From Flavobacteriaceae bacterium (GTDB lineage: Bacteria; Bacteroidota; Bacteroidia; Flavobacteriales; Flavobacteriaceae), in the NCBI GenBank assembly GCA_023700885.1, contig JAMPYA010000020.1:1-19537 (forward strand): a stretch of DNA of 19,537 nucleotides. The letters are read 5' to 3'. The notes under the pieces are model-generated. The model saw nothing but the letters and a program-made list of their open reading frames with translations. It made no database searches and had not been told where the DNA came from. How positions within the stretch are numbered: position 1 is the first letter of the stretch; every line of letters starts with the position of its first letter. This document shows positions 14,251 through 19,537 of the stretch, piece after piece. The position numbers and the translations under genes were made by a program.

Positions 14251-14613
14251 TTATGAAATATGTGTTATAGTGGCATCTCCCCAAAGACTTTCAATATCGT
14301 AGAATTCTCGTGTATGTTTTTGGAATACGTGAACAACAACATTGATATAATCTAACAAAATCCACTCAGAACTTTGTTCACCTTCTACATGCCAAGGATG
14401 ATCTTTAAGTTGTTTGCTCGTCATTTTTTGAATTGAACCTGTTATTGCATTTACGTGCGTATTAGAAGTTCCTGAGCAAATTATAAAATAATCACATACT
14501 GAATTTTCAATCTTTCTTAAATCAAGCAATTGTATATCTTGTCCTTTTAACTCATCAATTCCTTTTAAGATTACAGCGATTAAATCGTCTATACTTTTTG
14601 TTTTTTTTGTCAT
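14251..14613 (-). CDS. rsfS: Ribosome silencing factor RsfS (Iojap/YbeB family)
   Basis: RsfS binds ribosomal protein uL14 on the 50S subunit and blocks subunit joining when nutrients are short. The 120-residue protein has the family core: CDYFIICSGTSNTHVNAI (39-56), then WHVEGEQSSEWILLDY and VVHVFQKHTREFYDIESLW. It is the first gene of the long minus-strand operon running through ftsH, cdsA and acbp, and starts divergently from birA. A TAACTTTG box lies 22 bases upstream of its ATG, so this is likely the main promoter of the operon. Confidence 0.95.
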   Translation of the reverse strand: MTKKTKSIDDLIAVILKGIDELKGQDIQLLDLRKIENSVCDYFIICSGTSNTHVNAITGSIQKMTSKQLKDHPWHVEGEQSSEWILLDYINVVVHVFQKHTREFYDIESLWGDATITHIS

Positions 14614-14624
14614 TAAAAAATTTT

Positions 14625-14632
14625 TAGTTTTG
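14625..14632 (+). promoter_or_regulatory. Possible -7 box for birA
   Basis: TAGTTTTG fits TAnnTTTG on the plus strand. It lies 63 bases before the birA ATG, giving a longer leader than the other candidates, and directly faces the rsfS box three bases away. It may be a chance match. Confidence 0.3.
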
Positions 14633-14635
14633 CTG

Positions 14636-14643
14636 CAAAGTTA
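14636..14643 (-). promoter_or_regulatory. Putative -7 box for the rsfS-ftsH-cdsA operon
   Basis: On the minus strand this reads TAACTTTG, fitting TAnnTTTG, with an inferred start about 17 nt before the rsfS ATG. A clear -33 TTG at standard spacing was not seen. Confidence 0.5.
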
Positions 14644-14695
14644 TTGTTTTTTTACTTGTAAATTACAGAATCCATTTTGGATCCTTTTTATTGCG

Positions 14696-15433
14696 ATGAA
14701 TATAATCAAACTTAGTGCCATTGATTCTACAAATGAATTTCTTAAAAGGTTAAAAAGAGAAACTCATATTGTTGATTTTACTGTTGTAACTGCTGATTTT
14801 CAGACAAAAGGAAAAGGTCAGATGGGATCTGAATGGAATTCTGAATCTGGTAAGAATTTGATGGTAAGCGTTTTAAAGAAATTAAATAATCTAAATGCTT
14901 CTATGCAATTTAACATTAGTTTGGCAATTTCAATAGCAGTATTTAAGACGATATACTTTTATATACCCAACAAATTAAGTATTAAATGGCCAAACGACAT
15001 TTTGTCAGATGGGCACAAAGTTGCCGGTATTTTAATTGAAAATACTATAACTGACAGTAAGATTACAGATACCATTATCGGAATAGGTATTAACGTTAAC
15101 CAGTTAATATTTTCATCAGAAATTCATAAGGCAACCTCTCTTAAATTAAAATTAAAACTTAATACAGATGTTGATAGAGATGTATTATTAGAAAAATTAT
15201 TAAAAAATATTGAAATTGAATTGTTAAAAGTAACTAACAATAATTTTATCAATCTTAAAGAAGAGTATTTGAAGTTTCTCTATAAAAAAGGAATTCCTAC
15301 TATGTTTGAAGATAGCAGGAATCGTAAGTTTTTAGGATTAATAAATGATGTATCAGATTTAGGAGAACTTATAGTTGAACTAGAAAATGGACAAATTCAA
15401 TTATATAATTTAAAAGAAATTCGATTTCTTTAA
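14696..15433 (+). CDS. birA: Biotin--[acetyl-CoA-carboxylase] ligase
   Basis: This biotin protein ligase activates biotin with ATP and attaches it to the carrier lysine of biotin-dependent carboxylases. The 245 residues contain the catalytic domain only: STNEF (11-15), TKGKGQMGSEW (37-47, the biotinyl-AMP loop), SGKNLMVSVL (51-60), KWPNDIL (97-103) and KVAGILIEN (108-116), then a C-terminal SH3-like segment. There is no N-terminal helix-turn-helix, so it is a group I enzyme without a repressor function. ATG 14696 is used instead of TTG 14630, which would run into the promoter region. Its stop lies 2 bases from the convergent SRPBCC gene stop, with no terminator between. Confidence 0.95.
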   Translation: MNIIKLSAIDSTNEFLKRLKRETHIVDFTVVTADFQTKGKGQMGSEWNSESGKNLMVSVLKKLNNLNASMQFNISLAISIAVFKTIYFYIPNKLSIKWPNDILSDGHKVAGILIENTITDSKITDTIIGIGINVNQLIFSSEIHKATSLKLKLKLNTDVDRDVLLEKLLKNIEIELLKVTNNNFINLKEEYLKFLYKKGIPTMFEDSRNRKFLGLINDVSDLGELIVELENGQIQLYNLKEIRFL

Positions 15434-15435
15434 AG

Positions 15436-15828
15436 CTAAAGTTGCTCTAATTTTTCTGATAATGAATCAATAAATTTAGAGAGAGGGCCTTTTAGCATCA
15501 TGGACATCATCGGGTTAAAATCTCCCTCAAATAATATTTGTACAGTCGATTGTGAATCACTTATATCATCAATTTGTGCAGTTAAAGTAAAAGCTGGTAA
15601 TTTGCTACTTGCTGCTCCTAAAACTATTTTATGATTAGGTTCTTTTTCTTTTAAAACTAATCTAATTTCTGGCATTCCTTTAATAGCAAATACAAATGAA
15701 TTATCATTTGCCTCAAACTTTTCTATTGATGAAGGCATGATTTGTCTAAAATTTTCAACATTTGTTAAAAAATCATACAGTTCTTTTGATGATTTATGGA
15801 CTGTTTTTTTTGTGCTTTCTAAATTCAT
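15436..15828 (-). CDS. SRPBCC (START-like) domain protein
   Basis: This 130-residue soluble protein shows the SRPBCC helix-grip pattern: an N-terminal strand (ESTKKTVHKS), a short helix with FLTNVENFRQIMPS, a series of antiparallel strands and a long C-terminal helix (GPLSKFIDSLSEKLEQL). The fold forms a hydrophobic cavity for lipids or other small ligands. Relatives include polyketide cyclases and coenzyme Q-binding proteins, but the ligand here is unknown. It starts 9 bases after the pyrE stop and is probably cotranscribed with it; a functional link to pyrimidine synthesis is not evident. The fold is assigned with fair confidence from pattern and length. Confidence 0.8.
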   Translation of the reverse strand: MNLESTKKTVHKSSKELYDFLTNVENFRQIMPSSIEKFEANDNSFVFAIKGMPEIRLVLKEKEPNHKIVLGAASSKLPAFTLTAQIDDISDSQSTVQILFEGDFNPMMSMMLKGPLSKFIDSLSEKLEQL

Positions 15829-15837
15829 TTTAATTAT

Positions 15838-16479
15838 TTAATTTAACCATTCACTTGGAGTTTTACACCATTCATTTAAAGCATCTATTTCTTTTTCAGA
15901 AATATAATTGCTGTCTAAAGCTTGTTCTATTAAAGTTGGATAATTACTTAATGTTAGTAATTTCACATTTTGATTCTTAAAATTTTGTGCGGCTTCTTCA
16001 AACTCATAAGAAAAAATAGCGACCATGCCTTTTACATTTGCACCATTTTCCTTTAATGCATTTACAGCATTTAAACTACTTTTACCGGTGCTAATCAAAT
16101 CTTCAATTACAACTACATTACTCCCTTTTTCTAAAAAACCTTCTATTTGATTTTGTTTACCATGATTTTTTGGTTCGGGTCTAACATATACAAATGGAAG
16201 TCCTAATTCTTCTGCTACCAAGGCTCCAATTCCGATAGCGCCCGTTGCTACACCTGCAATTACATCAGGCTTTCCAAATTCTTCTAGAATAAGTTTGGCA
16301 AAATTCTGACGTATATGATTTCGAATAATAGGATATGAAAGAATAATCCTATTGTCACAATAAATTGGAGATTTCCATCCAGACGCCCAAGTAAAGGGGT
16401 TAGATGGTTGAATTTTTACAGCTTTAATTTGTAAAAGCAACTCCGCAATTTTTTTTGCAATATCTTTGTCTTTTATCAT
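15838..16479 (-). CDS. pyrE: Orotate phosphoribosyltransferase
   Basis: PyrE converts orotate and PRPP to orotidine 5'-monophosphate, the fifth step of pyrimidine synthesis. The 213-residue protein has the N-terminal hood with PFTWASGWKSPIYCDNR (28-44), the GVATGAIGIGA turn (76-86), the flexible catalytic loop KNHGKQNQIEG (104-114) and the PRPP motif VVVIEDLISTGKS (122-134). A longer frame up to 16557 would run through the divergent NUDIX gene; ATG 16479 gives the family N-terminus (MIKDKDIAKKIAELL). It is separated from pyrB/pyrR in the window by other genes, so the pathway is split between loci. Its promoter box overlaps the start codon of the NUDIX gene. Confidence 0.96.
   Translation of the reverse strand: MIKDKDIAKKIAELLLQIKAVKIQPSNPFTWASGWKSPIYCDNRIILSYPIIRNHIRQNFAKLILEEFGKPDVIAGVATGAIGIGALVAEELGLPFVYVRPEPKNHGKQNQIEGFLEKGSNVVVIEDLISTGKSSLNAVNALKENGANVKGMVAIFSYEFEEAAQNFKNQNVKLLTLSNYPTLIEQALDSNYISEKEIDALNEWCKTPSEWLN
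16461..16468 (+). promoter_or_regulatory. Putative -7 box for the NUDIX gene, inside pyrE
   Basis: TATCTTTG fits TAnnTTTG, lies within the first codons of pyrE, and would start transcription about 14 bases before ATG 16487. It faces the pyrE box at 16484-16491. No good -33 element is seen. Confidence 0.4.
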
Positions 16480-16483
16480 GCTA

Positions 16484-16491
16484 CAAATGTA
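16484..16491 (-). promoter_or_regulatory. Putative -7 box for pyrE, overlapping the NUDIX start codon
   Basis: On the minus strand this reads TACATTTG, fitting TAnnTTTG. Only four bases separate it from the pyrE ATG, so the mRNA would have almost no leader. A TTG lies 23 bases further upstream (16515-16517), at the long end of accepted spacing. The plus-strand ATG of the NUDIX gene (16487-16489) is inside the box. Confidence 0.45.
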
Positions 16492-17092
16492 TAAAGTTTT
16501 TGTAAAAGAAAATCCAATCATATTAACAGATTCAAAATTAAATTTAAATGGATTCATTATGATTCCTTTTGAATCTATTGAAATGGAAAAATTAATTTCA
16601 CTTTTAGATCAGGATTTATTAAAGGGAATTTATTTATATCATCCTAATTTAGAATGGATGTGGAAGAAATTTCAATCTAATTTTAAAGTGATTGAAGCTG
16701 CTGGTGGTTTGGTAAAAAATAATCAAAATGAAGTATTAATGATTTATCGCTTGGATAAATGGGATCTGCCAAAAGGTAAAATTGAAGTAGGAGAAACTTT
16801 AGAAAAGACTGCCTTAAGAGAGGTAGAGGAGGAGTGTGGGATAAAAAATCTTGAAATTATAAGACCATTAAGTAATACCTATCATATATATTCAGAAAAA
16901 GAGAATAAACTTATTTTAAAAATTTCGCATTGGTTTGAAATGGTAAATACTTCAACAGAAAAATTGATTCCGCAAAAGGAAGAAGGAATAACAATGGTTA
17001 AATATATTGCTAAAAATAAATTGAATGAACTATTAGATAATATGTATGCTAATATTAAAATATTGTTTGATGAAGTGCCATTTAAGTCATAA
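16487..17092 (+). CDS. NUDIX hydrolase
   Basis: This 201-residue NUDIX protein has the full Nudix box G-x5-E-x7-REUxEExGU at residues 97-119 (Gly97, Glu103, REVEEECGI at 111-119), preceded by the typical DKWDLPKGK strand-loop. An N-terminal region of about 65 residues (from MYKVFVKENPIIL to the LEWMWKKFQ helix) precedes the domain and is probably a family-specific extension. The family hydrolyses nucleoside diphosphates linked to another group; the substrate here cannot be read. ATG 16487 is preferred to TTG 16466 and ATG 16478, which lie in pyrE. It is divergent from pyrE with 7 bases between starts, and is followed 35 bases later by the DedA gene. Confidence 0.92.
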   Translation: MYKVFVKENPIILTDSKLNLNGFIMIPFESIEMEKLISLLDQDLLKGIYLYHPNLEWMWKKFQSNFKVIEAAGGLVKNNQNEVLMIYRLDKWDLPKGKIEVGETLEKTALREVEEECGIKNLEIIRPLSNTYHIYSEKENKLILKISHWFEMVNTSTEKLIPQKEEGITMVKYIAKNKLNELLDNMYANIKILFDEVPFKS

Positions 17093-17097
17093 ATTTG
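17066..17097 (+). promoter_or_regulatory. Canonical Bacteroidota promoter for the DedA-family gene
   Basis: TTTG at 17066-17069 and TAAATTTG at 17090-17097 are separated by 20 bases, matching the TTTG-n19-21-TAnnTTTG consensus. The -7 box contains the stop codon of the NUDIX gene. The inferred leader is about 26 nt. This is the best-formed promoter in the window. Confidence 0.6.
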
Positions 17098-17127
17098 CAA
17101 TCTCAATTTCATGCTGCTTGAAATTAT

Positions 17128-17745
17128 ATGAAAAAAATAAATCGTTTTACCACACTGTATTTTCAATATCTTAAAAGAACAGGTCTTTTTCGTTTTCTGA
17201 TACAAAATATTATAAAACTTGCAACTATCATAGCTTTTGTAGTAGCATTGGTTTTATTTGTAGAAGAATACATCATTACTACCAAAGAAGTTTTTATACA
17301 TATTGTTGATAATGTTAGCGGTATATACGTTTACTTACTTTTTGGATTATCAGAAACTTTTCTTGGTTTAATTCCTCCTGATTTATTTATAGTTTGGGCA
17401 GAGCCGCAAGCTGCTGAATTGGGAATTAATAAATGGTGGATAGTTCTTTTATTATCAGTGATGTCTTATTTAGGTGGTTTATTGGCATTTTTTATAGGAA
17501 GATTTTTAGTTAAAATTCCGACAGTTAATAATTGGTTATTGACCAAACATCAAAAATTAGTTATCAATTTACAAAAGTGGGGTGGTATTTTTATAGTATT
17601 CGCAGCACTTTTCCCATTACCTTATTCAATAGCTACACTTTTAGCGGGTTTAACATCATATCCTATAAGATGGCTATTAATACTAGGAATTTTTAGGATT
17701 GCAAGATTTTTTATTTATGCGATTTTTCTGTTTTACTTTTTTTAA
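17128..17745 (+). CDS. DedA/VTT-family membrane protein
   Basis: This 205-residue inner-membrane protein of the DedA (VTT, SNARE-associated) superfamily has a hydrophobic N-terminal helix (about 25-48), the re-entrant segment SETFLGLIPPDLFIVWA, a glycine-rich helix ending in FFIGRFL, and FAALFPLPYSIATLLAGL with a following Arg-containing helix (RIARFFIY). This arrangement resembles the YqaA-like branch. DedA proteins have been implicated in flipping of undecaprenyl phosphate and phospholipid head groups; a tandem pair of DUF368 proteins, the other family with that role, is in the same window. The stop is shared in a TTAA with the convergent M14 gene. Confidence 0.82.
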   Translation: MKKINRFTTLYFQYLKRTGLFRFLIQNIIKLATIIAFVVALVLFVEEYIITTKEVFIHIVDNVSGIYVYLLFGLSETFLGLIPPDLFIVWAEPQAAELGINKWWIVLLLSVMSYLGGLLAFFIGRFLVKIPTVNNWLLTKHQKLVINLQKWGGIFIVFAALFPLPYSIATLLAGLTSYPIRWLLILGIFRIARFFIYAIFLFYFF

Positions 17746-19481
17746 TGAATTCTATATATAGGATAAATTAAGTATGAACTCTCTGCAAATTCTGAGTTTT
17801 TATAAATAAATTGGAGTTGAGCAAATGCGTTTTTTCTAAAAGATTCATCTGAGTTTTTTTTGTGTTCAAACAAATCATTTAAATGTTTATTTGATTTTAA
17901 AATTTCTTTAGCTGTTTCTTCAAAAACATAAGGAGAAAATCCTTCTTTTTCTTGTAAAATGGTATCAAAAAAATTCCAACTAAAAAATGAATCAGGTGCT
18001 TCAGGTTCTAGCGTTTCTATCAAATAACGAATTCCGTTTTGTTTTGTCGATACAAAATAATCGCCTTTTAAAAATTTCAATTCTTTTTTAATACTATTTG
18101 TTTTGATTTGATAATGAGGAAAATGACCTTCATATGGTTTGACTCTCGATTTAAAATCAATAATTTGATAGGTATCTACTAAAAGTGTTGTGTCTTTATC
18201 AAAAACGGTCATTTCAATATGATTTGCTTTCAACAAATCAATAACATTCCACCAGGCTTTTGGAATTATATAAGCTAATGGGATTTCAATTTCTTTTGCT
18301 GGTTTGAAATAATTATAATAAATAATTTCTTTATCAAAAGGCTTTGTTTGATCATAAAATAATCTATTTAAACCTGTAACTTCACTTTTTTTATAGGAAG
18401 CTTCATATCCTTTAAATTGGAGTTTTGATGTTTTTGTGCTATCGATTTCCCATTGTATTGGATAGGTTTTCATACTTTGAAATTCTTGATTTGCGATTGT
18501 TCTTTTCAATTTAATTTCTTGTCCATTTTTACTCAAAAATTGAAGTGAGCTCCATAAAAATTCATAAGTTACTTCTACTCTTTTTGGATATGATTTTAGC
18601 ATATGTGTTTCTATCATTACGCCCAAAGTGTTAAAAAGAGTGGTATATCCTGTAGAATATCTAGGCGAATCAAAATATTGAGAAAAACCTTTATCAGGTG
18701 ATGTATTAAATACATTTACATAAGGTGTTGCCGGAATGTTTTTATTATTTAAATCATCTAAAATATCAGGCATCATTTTGTCATGAAGAAATGAACCCAA
18801 GGATCCACCTAATTTATTGTGTTGTGTAAACAAATGAGTTAAGGTATATTGATAATCTGCGCCATTAGAAACATGAGTATCAACAAAAATATCCGGATTT
18901 ATTTGATGAAAAATTGCTGCAAAAGCCAACATATTTTTAGTATCTGACTTTATAAAATCTCTATTTAAATCAAAATTCCTGGCATTACCTCTAAAACCGT
19001 ATTCTTTGGGTCCATTTTGATTGGCTCTTGTGGTTGAATTTCGATTCAATGCTCCGCCAATATTATAAATTGGAATAATAAAAATGACTGTATTTTTAAA
19101 TTGATTTTTCAGTTTTTTATTTTGAGCCAAATCTCTTAAAAACATCATAGAAGCATCAATTCCATCAGGTTCACCAGGGTGAATTCCATTATTAATCAGC
19201 AAAGTTGATTTTCCTGATTCTTTAATTTTCTTAAAATCAAATTCTTTATCAGAATTGAAAATAACTAAATGTAAAGGAAAACCATTATCGGTTTTGCCCA
19301 TTTCTTTAATCTCAATTTCAGGATATAATTGTGCTAAATTTTGATAATATTCAATTGTTTCAGTATAAGTAGCTGTTTCGAGTCCACCTGATTTTTCAAA
19401 AACGGTTTTAAAATCAAATGAATTTTGGGCGTTTAAAGATAAAAATCCGATGCAAAAAAAGTGTATAAAAAAATTCTTCAT
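17742..19481 (-). CDS. Secreted M14-family zinc carboxypeptidase
   Basis: This 579-residue exported metallopeptidase has a signal peptide at residues 1-18 (cleavage before QNS likely). The M14 zinc and catalytic residues are visible: His101 and Glu104 in GIHPGEPDG, Asn173-Arg174 in NFDLNRDF for substrate carboxylate binding, His203 in FVDTHVSNG and the general base Glu291 in MIETHML. The roughly 270 residues after the catalytic domain have mixed strand/helix character and no sorting domain, so periplasmic location is more likely than type IX secretion. It probably trims peptides or peptidoglycan stems; the substrate is unknown. The ATG overlaps the previous gene's stop (TAATG). Confidence 0.92.
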   Translation of the reverse strand: MKNFFIHFFCIGFLSLNAQNSFDFKTVFEKSGGLETATYTETIEYYQNLAQLYPEIEIKEMGKTDNGFPLHLVIFNSDKEFDFKKIKESGKSTLLINNGIHPGEPDGIDASMMFLRDLAQNKKLKNQFKNTVIFIIPIYNIGGALNRNSTTRANQNGPKEYGFRGNARNFDLNRDFIKSDTKNMLAFAAIFHQINPDIFVDTHVSNGADYQYTLTHLFTQHNKLGGSLGSFLHDKMMPDILDDLNNKNIPATPYVNVFNTSPDKGFSQYFDSPRYSTGYTTLFNTLGVMIETHMLKSYPKRVEVTYEFLWSSLQFLSKNGQEIKLKRTIANQEFQSMKTYPIQWEIDSTKTSKLQFKGYEASYKKSEVTGLNRLFYDQTKPFDKEIIYYNYFKPAKEIEIPLAYIIPKAWWNVIDLLKANHIEMTVFDKDTTLLVDTYQIIDFKSRVKPYEGHFPHYQIKTNSIKKELKFLKGDYFVSTKQNGIRYLIETLEPEAPDSFFSWNFFDTILQEKEGFSPYVFEETAKEILKSNKHLNDLFEHKKNSDESFRKNAFAQLQFIYKNSEFAESSYLIYPIYRIH

Positions 19482-19537
19482 TATATTTCTGTAACAACTG
19501 CAGGAACTAAAGCCGAAACATCTCCGTTATTTCTAAT
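19481..19537 (-). CDS. C-terminal fragment of an unidentified gene
   Basis: Only the last 18 codons are visible, ending IRNNGDVSALVPAVVTEI and then TAA. The stop overlaps the M14 ATG as TAATG, so this is a real upstream cistron of the same operon. I do not recognise the family from so short a tail. Confidence 0.6.
   Translation of the reverse strand: MRNNGDVSALVPAVVTEI

Noticed and set aside
16882..17205. Minus-strand 107-codon frame opposite the NUDIX and DedA genes
   Set aside because: It spans the junction of two real genes, has no family resemblance, and is AT-bias derived.

Overview
The window is A+T-rich bacterial DNA that reads as a chromosomal segment of a Flavobacterium-like member of the Flavobacteriia (Bacteroidota). 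The evidence is a type IX secretion sorting domain, recurrent TAnnTTTG boxes (the Bacteroidota -7 promoter element) in place of -10/Shine-Dalgarno signals, and housekeeping genes typical of that group. Most of the window is conserved core genome. One stretch of about 0.9 kb (4018-4982) is different: it holds a decayed restriction-modification gene studded with palindromic elements.

Layout. 1-2817 (minus) is a tightly packed operon: pyrR, pyrB, a small unknown gene, a miniature type IX sorting-domain protein and rnz (cut by the window edge). 2950-4017 (plus) is a TPR protein that looks short at its C-terminus. 4018-4982 is the decayed region. 4983-7667 (plus) is a run of two tandem DUF368 (PopT-type undecaprenyl-phosphate translocase) genes and aroE. 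7793-9781 (plus) is a long DUF349 repeat protein ending in a symmetric terminator. 9820-14613 (minus) is an envelope/lipid and proteostasis operon: rsfS, ftsH, a LUD-domain gene, cdsA, a phosphatidylserine decarboxylase and an acyl-CoA-binding protein. Divergent from it is birA (14696-15433, plus). Convergent to birA is pyrE with an SRPBCC gene (15436-16479, minus). Divergent from pyrE, with 7 bp between start codons, is a NUDIX hydrolase followed by a DedA-family membrane protein (16487-17745, plus). A secreted M14 carboxypeptidase (17742-19481, minus) and the last 18 codons of another gene close the window.

Functional themes. Pyrimidine synthesis is represented by pyrB, pyrR and pyrE at two loci. 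Membrane lipid and envelope carrier functions are represented by cdsA, psd, acbp, two DUF368 genes and a DedA gene. DUF368 and DedA proteins are the two families described as recycling undecaprenyl phosphate, and both occur here.

The least explained part is the decayed region. An imperfect 61-bp hairpin of the 'cattgcgag...gaagcaatc' type and two perfect palindromes (33 and 31 bp) sit inside the remnant of a type ISP restriction-modification gene, and each is read through in the gene's frame. No tRNA, rRNA, CRISPR array or intact insertion sequence was seen. Several start codons were moved inward from the longest possible ORF because the longer version began at TTG/GTG or overlapped a neighbour.
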